Source of the DNA: Bacteroidota bacterium
Lineage (GTDB): Bacteria; Bacteroidota; Bacteroidia; Bacteroidales; Prolixibacteraceae
Direction: 5' to 3'
NCBI GenBank assembly: GCA_024278975.1
Contig: JAJRSD010000072.1
Coordinates: forward strand, 1-64,000
Length of the DNA stretch: 64,000 nucleotides
Positions within the stretch are counted from its first letter, which is position 1, and every line of letters starts with the position of its first letter. Of the stretch, positions 7,362 to 15,168 are shown in pieces. The translations under genes were made by a program, and so were the position numbers. A model generated the notes under the pieces. It was given only the letters and a program-made list of their open reading frames with translations, ran no database searches and had not been told where the DNA came from.

Positions 7362-9041
7362 ATGAAGAATAAAGCGCATAATTGTACACAAATGATAAAA
7401 TTATTTTTACCAGTTATTATCATTTTATTCACAAAAATTATTTTTGCACAGGAATTGATGAGATACACTTGTCAAGTTGACAGAGTTGATATTGTCGAAT
7501 TTGAATCTTCTCGTTCATTTGATAAAAATGGGATTATTCTTTCAGCGAAAAAGTATCATCCGTTATCGATTGCCACATATGGTATTTTAACTTATTATAA
7601 GTATTTGGAAACTTTGGATAGTACCTATTATAGTAAATGTATCAATCAAATGAATTATTTTAAAGACACAACAAAAGTGAATCTTATGTTTAATGGCAAG
7701 GGGATTGGGCTCCCATATAATTTTAAGTTCTGGGATTTAAAAGCTCCCTGGTATTCTGGAATGACACAAGGTTTTGCTCTAAGTTACTTGTTGCGTTATT
7801 ATAAGTTGACTCAAGATAAATCTATACTTCCGATTATTGAAAAGATAGCATTTGTTTTACTCGCTCCACAGGAAACAGGAGGAACAATTTCGAAAACGAA
7901 AGAGGGATGTACCTGGATTGAAGAATATCCAAACTCAAAAAAATCACCTCAAGTGCTAAACGGATTTATTAATGGTTTAATTGGACTATACGAGTACTGT
8001 AGCTTTTTTGAAGACGATTTACATGCAAAACAAATTTTTACTGAATCCTATGAATGTTTAAAAGCAAGTTTAGAATATTACGATACACCCACTTGGAGCA
8101 GTTATAATAGGAATAAGAAATCGATATCAAATAAATATCTAAGATATCAGATTTTTGAGATGAAACATTTATATGAAATATTTCAAGATCCAATATTTGA
8201 TTCGCAAATGAGGATTTGGGCTGTAATGTCATTTAATAAATTTATTAAAGGGAAAACTATTGGAGATAAATTTAAAAACTATAATTTTTCAAAACCCGTT
8301 AAAAAAATGAATGATTCTTTGTATTACATTCCACTAACTGCAAAACAATTAATAAATACGGATTCAGTGAAGATATATAATTTCAGATCAATTAAAGAAT
8401 ATAGAAAATATTTAAAAGGGAAAATAAAAAATAATGTAAAGCAAAATTCAAAAATCAGAATTATTAATTTCCATATGGCAAAAACCACTGAAGCAAACTA
8501 TATAGAGATCACGTTTAATGATACTTCTGTATTTAATTATGATTTCTCAGCCTATAAAAAATCAAAAGAGGATTCACCGAAATTATTAGAAATTGAAGTT
8601 GAAAAATTTTATGATGGTAATCGACTTCTTATTTCTTTTCAAAAAATGTATGTTTCTGATCTATATATTAAACTTGAAAAGAAGAATAAATTTAATTTGG
8701 CATCAACCAAAGTTAAACTTTATAACACAACACTTGATAGTCCTTCGCTCTTCGCTCATTATAAATATGAATTAGTACAAATGGAAAAAGGAATTACATA
8801 TAAGATAGATTTACCTCTTTTAAATACAGACAATGCTGTTCTCTTTTATAAATTTGCGACTTCAAGTAAAACGATTAAAAACTATAAGTGGAAAGCTATT
8901 AACACTTTAGAGTTGGATGAAAATTTTTCTCCAACAAAAAGTGGGCAATATTTATTTATGATTGTTTACAATTTGAATACTCCGTTATCATTTATTGGGA
9001 ACCTCAACTTTTCTGTCGTTCCAGATTTGCAAGAAAAATAA
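7362..9041 (+). CDS. Secreted D-glucuronyl C5-epimerase-like protein
   Basis: The 559-residue product starts with a signal peptide (basic start, then a hydrophobic stretch to about residue 29, FAQE). Residues about 55-290 match the D-glucuronyl C5-epimerase C-terminal domain family: IATYGILTYYKYL, then PWYSGMTQGFALSYLLRYYK, then VLNGFINGLIGLYEY and SYNRNKKSISNKYLRYQI. In animals this family converts GlcA to IdoA in heparan sulfate; bacterial members are less known. The C-terminal 270 residues are unassigned and beta-rich in appearance. Its place directly after a glycosyltransferase gene suggests it modifies the uronic acids of the exported polysaccharide in the periplasm or outside; this is inference. 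Confidence 0.82.
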   Translation: MKNKAHNCTQMIKLFLPVIIILFTKIIFAQELMRYTCQVDRVDIVEFESSRSFDKNGIILSAKKYHPLSIATYGILTYYKYLETLDSTYYSKCINQMNYFKDTTKVNLMFNGKGIGLPYNFKFWDLKAPWYSGMTQGFALSYLLRYYKLTQDKSILPIIEKIAFVLLAPQETGGTISKTKEGCTWIEEYPNSKKSPQVLNGFINGLIGLYEYCSFFEDDLHAKQIFTESYECLKASLEYYDTPTWSSYNRNKKSISNKYLRYQIFEMKHLYEIFQDPIFDSQMRIWAVMSFNKFIKGKTIGDKFKNYNFSKPVKKMNDSLYYIPLTAKQLINTDSVKIYNFRSIKEYRKYLKGKIKNNVKQNSKIRIINFHMAKTTEANYIEITFNDTSVFNYDFSAYKKSKEDSPKLLEIEVEKFYDGNRLLISFQKMYVSDLYIKLEKKNKFNLASTKVKLYNTTLDSPSLFAHYKYELVQMEKGITYKIDLPLLNTDNAVLFYKFATSSKTIKNYKWKAINTLELDENFSPTKSGQYLFMIVYNLNTPLSFIGNLNFSVVPDLQEK

Positions 9042-9443
9042 CTTTGATACAATCCAATGTTCATTATAATAAATATTAAAAAAACACTATGGTTTTTATT
9101 TCATGAAGGAATATGAAATATTTATAAAACTATTGAGCAGTGAGTTGTGCAAACAAATTCTATATGAATCTACGAAACAGATTTAATATTTCTTAATCTC
9201 TTGATTATGGATAGACTTTGGTTAATAAGGATTTGTGTACTATATCTGTCAAAATTAATTTAGTTATTTTTACATTTGTGAGTTTCATTGTTAATTCAAC
9301 TATTAAATAAATTATATATTTTTACTAACATTTAATAAGTTAATTTTTTTTAATTAAAAGTATAATAAGTTTAGAAGAGTAAAACATTTTTTTGGTCGTA
9401 TTAAAAATATCTGATTATTTATACAAAATAATTAGCAGAACTA
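9042..9443. other. AT-rich intergenic region
   Basis: About 400 bp of very AT-rich sequence between the epimerase-like gene and the nitroreductase gene. A 27-codon open frame begins at ATG 9102 (MKEYEIFIKLLSSELC) and ends near 9185; it resembles no family I recognise and may be a remnant of a lost gene. No strong terminator hairpin or clear TAnnTTTG promoter is seen. Its length suggests the downstream gene has its own promoter. Confidence 0.4.
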
Positions 9444-10451
9444 ATGGATATGGGTAATAATGCAATGTATTTAAAATTTAGAGTAGTATGTAATTTTTTC
9501 AAACAGTTTCTTTTTCTAATTGTAAATTTCTTTATCGATGGTATTCTTTTCTTTTGGCATTCCATGGTATTTTTTCAAAATACATTTAGTAAGATTGAAT
9601 CAAGGATTATTTTGCATTATCATAGTATTGAAAAAGGATTATTACACGAAAAGTTAAAACTTCGTTTTGGAGAAAAAGTAGTTATTGATCTTATCAGGTT
9701 ACTTAAGATTGATGAAGTTAAAGCAAATTATAAACAGACTCAGATTTCTTCAGCATATCTCGCAGTTTGTAAATATTATGAAATTCATCAAGACAATAAT
9801 TGTGATATTTCAGATTTTTTTAGTGAAAGTGATTTTAATTATTTTAAGAGTTTATCAACTTTAGATTCAAATTGTATTCTACACAATAGAAAAAATATAT
9901 TTTACAAAAATACCAACGATAATTTTCTTTATTTTTCTAAATCGAGAAAAAGCATTCGAAATTTTACGGGAGAAAAGATTCCGTATACAACCATTGAACA
10001 GGCAATTGATATTGCGAAGACAGCACCTTCTGTGTGTAACCGTCAGCCAACAAAAGTTTATTATTTAGAAGATAAAAACACCATTGAGAAAGTATTTAAT
10101 ATACAAAAAGGATTAAAAGGGTATACTGAAAATATATTTCAGTTACTAATTGTTGTTAGTGATAGAAATTATTTTTATAAAATTGGAGAAAGAAACCAGT
10201 TATACATTGATGGAGGAATTTTTTTAATGAACTTATTATACGCACTTCACTTTTATAAAATTGGGGCTTGTCCTGCACATTGGGGGCTTAATTTTAAACA
10301 GGATAAAGAAATAAAAAGTATAATTGGGTTAAAAAAATCTGAAAAAGTTATCTGCTTGGTGCCAATTGGGATACCTGAGAATGAATTTAAAACAACCCTT
10401 TCATTAAGAAGATCAACAGAGGAAATATTAAAAAAAATTAACATTGTTTAA
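9444..10451 (+). CDS. Nitroreductase-family flavoprotein with N-terminal extension
   Basis: The 335-residue protein has a nitroreductase-like FMN domain in its second half: SRKSIRNFTGEKI near residue 172, AKTAPSVCNRQPTKVYYL near 192, LYIDGGIFLMNLLYAL near 253, and the C-terminal VPIGIPENEF. The N-terminal 150 residues form an extension with a hydrophobic segment (about residues 10-45) that may anchor it to the membrane. Similar long nitroreductase-like proteins sit next to pyruvyl transferase genes in many capsule/EPS clusters; their reaction is not established. The next gene here is such a pyruvyl transferase, 112 bp downstream. Start ATG at 9444; an ATG at 9450 or 9462 is also possible. Confidence 0.82.
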   Translation: MDMGNNAMYLKFRVVCNFFKQFLFLIVNFFIDGILFFWHSMVFFQNTFSKIESRIILHYHSIEKGLLHEKLKLRFGEKVVIDLIRLLKIDEVKANYKQTQISSAYLAVCKYYEIHQDNNCDISDFFSESDFNYFKSLSTLDSNCILHNRKNIFYKNTNDNFLYFSKSRKSIRNFTGEKIPYTTIEQAIDIAKTAPSVCNRQPTKVYYLEDKNTIEKVFNIQKGLKGYTENIFQLLIVVSDRNYFYKIGERNQLYIDGGIFLMNLLYALHFYKIGACPAHWGLNFKQDKEIKSIIGLKKSEKVICLVPIGIPENEFKTTLSLRRSTEEILKKINIV

Positions 10452-10563
10452 AATTAAGAATCATAAAAAGGGAGGCTGTAATTTCTTAATGATAAAAACT
10501 TATTTAAAAGCTAAGCTATGTATTTTTTGAAGGGAAATAATAGAATTAATAAAAGATAATAGT

Positions 10564-11634
10564 ATGAAAATAGGAATACTCACTTTCCACCATTCTAATT
10601 ATAATTACGGAGCTGTTTTACAAACGTTTTCAATTTATAAACTAATTGAAACATTAGGCTATGAATCTTACATCATAAATTATACTCCCTCAGTTTATTC
10701 AGTCAGAAAAAAAACTGCTGCTTCAATTGTTGCTATGCTTGGATTTGAATTTGAAAAGTTTCGCCGTCGTAGTATTCCGAGAATACTACATAAAACAGAA
10801 ACTGCCGATGAATTAAAAAGGTTAAATGAAATTTTAGATGGATTTGTTGTTGGAAGTGATCAGGTTTGGAGATACAGAACCGACACAAATTCGCTATACA
10901 AGTATTATTTAAATTTTGTTGATGATGAAAAAGTAAAAATTGCTTATGGCGCAAGCTTTGGCTTAAATTATTGGGATGCAGACAAAGAAACTACCCTAAA
11001 TGTTAAAAAACTTGTAAAACGGTTTGACGCAATTTCAGTTCGCGAAGAATCGGGAGTTAAAATTTGTAAAGATATATTTGGTGTTGAAAGTGTAAATGTA
11101 CTTGACCCCACATTGTTGTTAGATAAAAAATATTTTCATGAATTAGCCGACACACAAACTAAACAAACCAAACAAAAATATTTGGCATATATGTTATTGG
11201 ATGATAGCAAACAAAATGAGTTATTTTTTAGAGAAATTGCATCAAACAATAAATTTAAATTTATAGGAATTAATGGTAAGAAAATTTGGTCTAAAAAAAA
11301 CTTTTTCTTTTTTAAAAGTGTCAATAAATGGTTGAATTATATTAAGCACTCAGAAATTGTAATAACCGATTCATTTCATTGTACTGTATTTTCAATAATC
11401 TTTCGAAAGAAATTTATTTGTCTTGCGAATCCACATAGAGGAGTTACACGACTGGAAAACTTATTAAAATTGCTAAAACTTGAAACGCATTTTTGTTTAG
11501 GTATAAATCAATTTGAAGCGACAAAAATGATGGTAGAAATAAACTATAATGAAGTTGAAGAAATACTGAACAAAGAAAAAATTGTATCTATAAACTTCCT
11601 GAAAAATAGTTTATCACTTATCAAATTGAAATAG
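10564..11634 (+). CDS. Polysaccharide pyruvyl transferase family protein
   Basis: A 356-residue member of the polysaccharide pyruvyl transferase family (CsaB/WcaK-like), which adds ketal-linked pyruvate from phosphoenolpyruvate to sugars of cell-surface glycans. Family features: MKIGILTFHHSNYNYGAVLQ at the N-terminus, VGSDQVWR near residue 97, YGASFG near 127, ISVREESG near 158, LDPTLLLD near 180 and ITDSFHCTVFSIIF near 268. The pairing with the upstream nitroreductase-like gene is recurrent in EPS loci. It is followed by the decayed flippase copy on the opposite strand. Which sugar is pyruvylated is unknown. Confidence 0.93.
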   Translation: MKIGILTFHHSNYNYGAVLQTFSIYKLIETLGYESYIINYTPSVYSVRKKTAASIVAMLGFEFEKFRRRSIPRILHKTETADELKRLNEILDGFVVGSDQVWRYRTDTNSLYKYYLNFVDDEKVKIAYGASFGLNYWDADKETTLNVKKLVKRFDAISVREESGVKICKDIFGVESVNVLDPTLLLDKKYFHELADTQTKQTKQKYLAYMLLDDSKQNELFFREIASNNKFKFIGINGKKIWSKKNFFFFKSVNKWLNYIKHSEIVITDSFHCTVFSIIFRKKFICLANPHRGVTRLENLLKLLKLETHFCLGINQFEATKMMVEINYNEVEEILNKEKIVSINFLKNSLSLIKLK

Positions 11635-11676
11635 AATTTATGGCAGCTAATTCTAGTTTTTCAAAAGTTTATTTTT

Positions 11677-12151
11677 CACACCATCAACATCGTCAGAAAC
11701 CCGGAACCATAAAATCACCCCACCAAAAACAATTGTAAAAATTACACTTCGCATAAGAATATCGGAGAATTAGTTGTAGCTGAGTTAGCAGGCTGTTTGA
11801 AAAGTAAGCAACTCCGAAAGCCACCGATACTATCAGAAACTTAACCGTAAATGGTTGCATTTTAAATTTCCGATAAAGAAAAATATAACGCATTAAATTG
11901 TATGCAAAAGTGGCAATGGCAATGGCAGCACCTGTAATCCCCCCACAAAATTAATACGCGCTGAAAAAACTCTTGTAGAAATGTGCCGAGAATTGGGCAA
12001 ACAAAATAGCATACGATAATAACAAACCCAAAAGACCAACAATCTCGGGAGTCAGGTATTCTGAATATAAATAAGCTGTGGTAACAAATCCGATTACTAC
12101 TCCAAGATATGACCAGATACTTCCTTTAATACTTTGTTTAATGATTATTCC
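11677..12151 (-). pseudogene. Decayed Wzx-type flippase with internal deletions
   Basis: Three collinear blocks resemble the intact flippase at 13640-15121. Bases 11677-11943 match its C-terminal coding end (about 13662-13930), 11945-11990 match a middle part (about 14611-14655), and 11991-12147 match the N-terminal end (about 14943-15100). Two internal segments are therefore missing. The start codon has become ATA (ATAGGAATAATC in place of ATGGGAATAATC) and several frameshifts are present. Base identity is clearly below that of a recent duplication, so it may be a remnant of an older, related cluster and not a copy of the neighbouring gene. The ATPase gene lies between the two. Confidence 0.88.
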
Positions 12152-12154
12152 TAT

Positions 12155-13330
12155 TTAAACATTAATTTTATCGGTAATGCCGCTAATATTCAACCACGAA
12201 AACAGTTCGCCATTTGATGTTTTCAAATTTTTCTTGCCTCCGTAAACAATAAAAGAATTCTCTTCTGAATTACCTGACAATTTATTCCAATATTTTAAAT
12301 TCTTAAAATAATCACCCACAAAAGTTTCTCCTGCTTTTATTTCAACAGCCATCAGTTTGTTTTGCATTTCAATTATTAAATCTATCTCTTTTCCGTTTTT
12401 ATCTCTCCAAAAATAGAGTTCGGGTTCAATTACGTTATTGTAAAAGAATTTTTGAAATTCGTTAATAATAAAATTCTCGAACAGTGCACCATATAAATAG
12501 TGGGGTTGCACTTGATTTTTATCTTTTATCCCGAGTAAAGAACAAACAAGCCCGGTGTCGCAAAAATACATTTTGGGCATTTTAACCAATCTTTTGTTGA
12601 AGTTTTTAGAATGCGGCTGCAAAAAATAAATTATATAACTTGCCTCGAGCACCGAAAGCCATGATTTAGCTGTAACTTGGGTAATTCCACAGTCGTTTGC
12701 CAAATTGGCAATATTAAGTAACTGCCCAACTCTTCCGGCACACATTTTTATAAAACGTATAAATGTGTTCTGATTAGAAATATTACGTATTTGTTTAACA
12801 TCTCTTTCTAAATATGTTTGTATATAAAATGGGTAAAAGTCTTTCGGGGGAATGTTTTTATCATAAAGTCGTGGATAAGCTCCTTTAAATATCTGGGTTC
12901 TAAAATTATCAGAAATAAGGTTAGCTTTTTTTAATTCGAAGTTACTAAAAGGCAATAGTTTTAAAATAGCTATTCTGCCTGCTAATGTTTGTGTAATACT
13001 CTCCATTAACAGAAAGTTTTGAGAACCTGTAATAATAAACTGACCAGTTTTATCCGACTCGTCAACAATGTTTTGTATATATGAAAATAACTCCGGTACT
13101 CGCTGTATTTCATCTAATATCATCCCATTTCCAGCATTGCCTAAAAAACCTTTGGGGTCTGTTATTGCAAAATTTCTTATGTCAACATCTTCTAAATTAA
13201 AATACTTGTAATTAGCAAATACTTGTTTTACTAAAGTTGTTTTACCCGATTGCCGTGAACCAGTAACACTTATAACAGGATACAACTTTGCAAAATATTT
13301 TAATTTATCTGATAAAGTTCTGGATATCAT
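12155..13330 (-). CDS. AAA-family ATPase with C-terminal DUF4143 domain
   Basis: A 391-residue protein of the same family as the ATPase at 4863-5993 but clearly diverged from it. Walker A is SRQSGKTTL near residue 24, Walker B-like GMILDEIQRVPELF near 80, then IITGSQNFLLM near 110. The C-terminal nuclease-like signature is KEIDLIIE then AVEIKAG. A longer frame extends to 13363, but MISRTLSDKL at 13330 is the family-type start and lies just after a TATCTTTG -7 element. The gene ends 4 bp from the flippase remnant. An accessory, probably mobile gene; function unsettled. Confidence 0.9.
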   Translation of the reverse strand: MISRTLSDKLKYFAKLYPVISVTGSRQSGKTTLVKQVFANYKYFNLEDVDIRNFAITDPKGFLGNAGNGMILDEIQRVPELFSYIQNIVDESDKTGQFIITGSQNFLLMESITQTLAGRIAILKLLPFSNFELKKANLISDNFRTQIFKGAYPRLYDKNIPPKDFYPFYIQTYLERDVKQIRNISNQNTFIRFIKMCAGRVGQLLNIANLANDCGITQVTAKSWLSVLEASYIIYFLQPHSKNFNKRLVKMPKMYFCDTGLVCSLLGIKDKNQVQPHYLYGALFENFIINEFQKFFYNNVIEPELYFWRDKNGKEIDLIIEMQNKLMAVEIKAGETFVGDYFKNLKYWNKLSGNSEENSFIVYGGKKNLKTSNGELFSWLNISGITDKINV

Positions 13331-13333
13331 TTC

Positions 13334-13389
13334 GCAAAGATAATACAATATTGGACAAATCACATAGACGACTATAAGATTTGTCCAAT
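13334..13389. promoter_or_regulatory. Promoter element and 12-bp inverted repeat before second DUF4143 ATPase
   Basis: A perfect 12-bp inverted repeat, ATTGGACAAATC at 13350-13361 and GATTTGTCCAAT at 13378-13389, with a 16-bp spacer, lies 20 bp upstream of the ATPase start. On the minus strand TATCTTTG at about 13334-13341 is an exact TAnnTTTG element whose -33 region would fall in the repeat. This is the geometry of an operator overlapping a promoter. A similar 12-bp inverted repeat precedes the other DUF4143 gene, with different sequence. Confidence 0.6.
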
Positions 13390-13639
13390 TCTAATCTTTG
13401 TTTATTTATTGCAACGAGGTGTTAACTCTCTTTGAGTTTGTAACTCAACTTTTCTTTTACAACGTATGGCATTAAAAATGTCGATACAAACGACAAGTAG
13501 CTTACCCCTTTCCGGTTATACCGGAACAGGCAGTTACGAACAAGGGATAGTGTAGATTTTTAACCCAACCGATAAATACCTACACGATAATACCAATGGC
13601 ATTAAACATTTAGGGGACTTCTATTAATTTGTACTCAGG

Positions 13640-15121
13640 TTATTCTCTTCTTAAATGTTTACGCACAACACCATCAACATCGTCAGAAACCCGAAACCAC
13701 AAAATTAGTCCACCAAAAACAATTGTAAAAATTACACTTCGCATAAGAATATCGGGAATTAATTGGAGTTGAGTTAGCAGGCTGCTTAAAAAGTAGGCAG
13801 CTAAAAAAACCACCGGCACCAACAAAAATTTAACTGTAAAAGGTTGCATTTTAGATTTCCACAATATAAAAAGATATCGCATTAAGTTATTTGCAAAAAT
13901 TGAAACTGCAATTGCAATTGCTGCTCCAACAATACCCCAGACCGGGATTAACAAAAGCATTAAAACTATCACCAAAACCATAAGAATAATAAGGAAATAA
14001 AGAGATGCCCTGTAATATTTCGAGTATGCAATTACCTGTGCATTGCCACCGGTTGCCATCTCAATAACATTTGCAATACCAATAAAAAATATCACCCATT
14101 TTACACCTTCGTATTCCGGTCCGAGAATAACCAGAATATTGTCGATATTTATCCATATTCCGCCAAAAAGGAAAGCGGCAATAATAAATTGGTTAATACA
14201 ACTACGCGAATAAATATCAGATATATATTTTTTATCATTGCGTTTCCAGGCATCGGCAACCAGCGTTCCACTTATACGCAAAAGCGGGCGCGACGGGATT
14301 AATACAAGTATCCCGAAGAAAAAGCCAACGGTATAAACTCCGGTACTGCTTAATCCTAAAGTCTGGTTTATTACAATTTTATCGATATTAAAAACCAGGC
14401 TGCCACCCACTCCGGTTAACGTGCTGAACATGGCGACACTAAAAATTTCTTTCCTTAATTTTTTAGTAACAAAATCAAATTTTGGTCTTAAACTAAATTC
14501 GCCCTTAATCAGCAAATAAATTAATAAGTAAATTCCTTTTGCACTGGCAGCAATCACAAAAAATATAATTAGCTGTTGTGTGTTTATTAACCCAAAAGCA
14601 TAAATTACAACTACTACAAAAATTAATATCCGTTGAAAAAATTCTTGTAAAAAAGTACCCAAAACAGCGTTGTAAAGCACTTTGTTATATACATCGAGCA
14701 CAGAATATAACAGCATAAAAAATGTAAGCGGAATAAGTAAATAGGCATGGTCGGCAAATAGTTTCGATTTCTCGATGTTGGATTCAATAAACCCGGGAGA
14801 AAAAATTAAATAGCTTAATATAAACAGTAGAAAACCTATGGCTGCAACTAGTAATGCAATAAACAAGTATCCATTGTGTGCTTTCTCTTTATCTCTGAAA
14901 TAGGGGAAGAGTCGTGACGTTACACCGTTTATACCCAACGACGAAAACTGGGCAAACATTACCGAGTACGACAATAACAAACCAAACAGACCCACCATTT
15001 CGGTGGTTAAATAGTTGGTATAAAGATATGCAGTGGTAACAAAACCAATTGCTACTCCAACATAACTCCAAATACTTCCTTTAATGCTTTGTTTTATGAT
15101 TATTCCCATATAATCTGCCAA
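13640..15121 (-). CDS. Wzx-type polysaccharide flippase (MATE/MVF-like)
   Basis: A 493-residue polytopic inner-membrane protein of the polysaccharide biosynthesis (Wzx/RfbX) family, which moves lipid-linked repeat units across the inner membrane. About 12-14 hydrophobic segments are visible. The N-terminal GIIIKQSIKGSIWSYVGV and the central charged loops are typical for Bacteroidota members. It is the last minus-strand gene of the glycan locus and ends in a basic tail (VRKHLRRE). The frame begins at 15121 with MADYMGII; the ATG at 15109 (MGIIIKQS) is the more usual start and is the position conserved in the decayed copy. Confidence 0.92.
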   Translation of the reverse strand: MADYMGIIIKQSIKGSIWSYVGVAIGFVTTAYLYTNYLTTEMVGLFGLLLSYSVMFAQFSSLGINGVTSRLFPYFRDKEKAHNGYLFIALLVAAIGFLLFILSYLIFSPGFIESNIEKSKLFADHAYLLIPLTFFMLLYSVLDVYNKVLYNAVLGTFLQEFFQRILIFVVVVIYAFGLINTQQLIIFFVIAASAKGIYLLIYLLIKGEFSLRPKFDFVTKKLRKEIFSVAMFSTLTGVGGSLVFNIDKIVINQTLGLSSTGVYTVGFFFGILVLIPSRPLLRISGTLVADAWKRNDKKYISDIYSRSCINQFIIAAFLFGGIWINIDNILVILGPEYEGVKWVIFFIGIANVIEMATGGNAQVIAYSKYYRASLYFLIILMVLVIVLMLLLIPVWGIVGAAIAIAVSIFANNLMRYLFILWKSKMQPFTVKFLLVPVVFLAAYFLSSLLTQLQLIPDILMRSVIFTIVFGGLILWFRVSDDVDGVVRKHLRRE

Positions 15122-15168
15122 AAGTGTTTTAAATAATTATTTTTGTGAATTGTTAAAAAAGTAAATAT

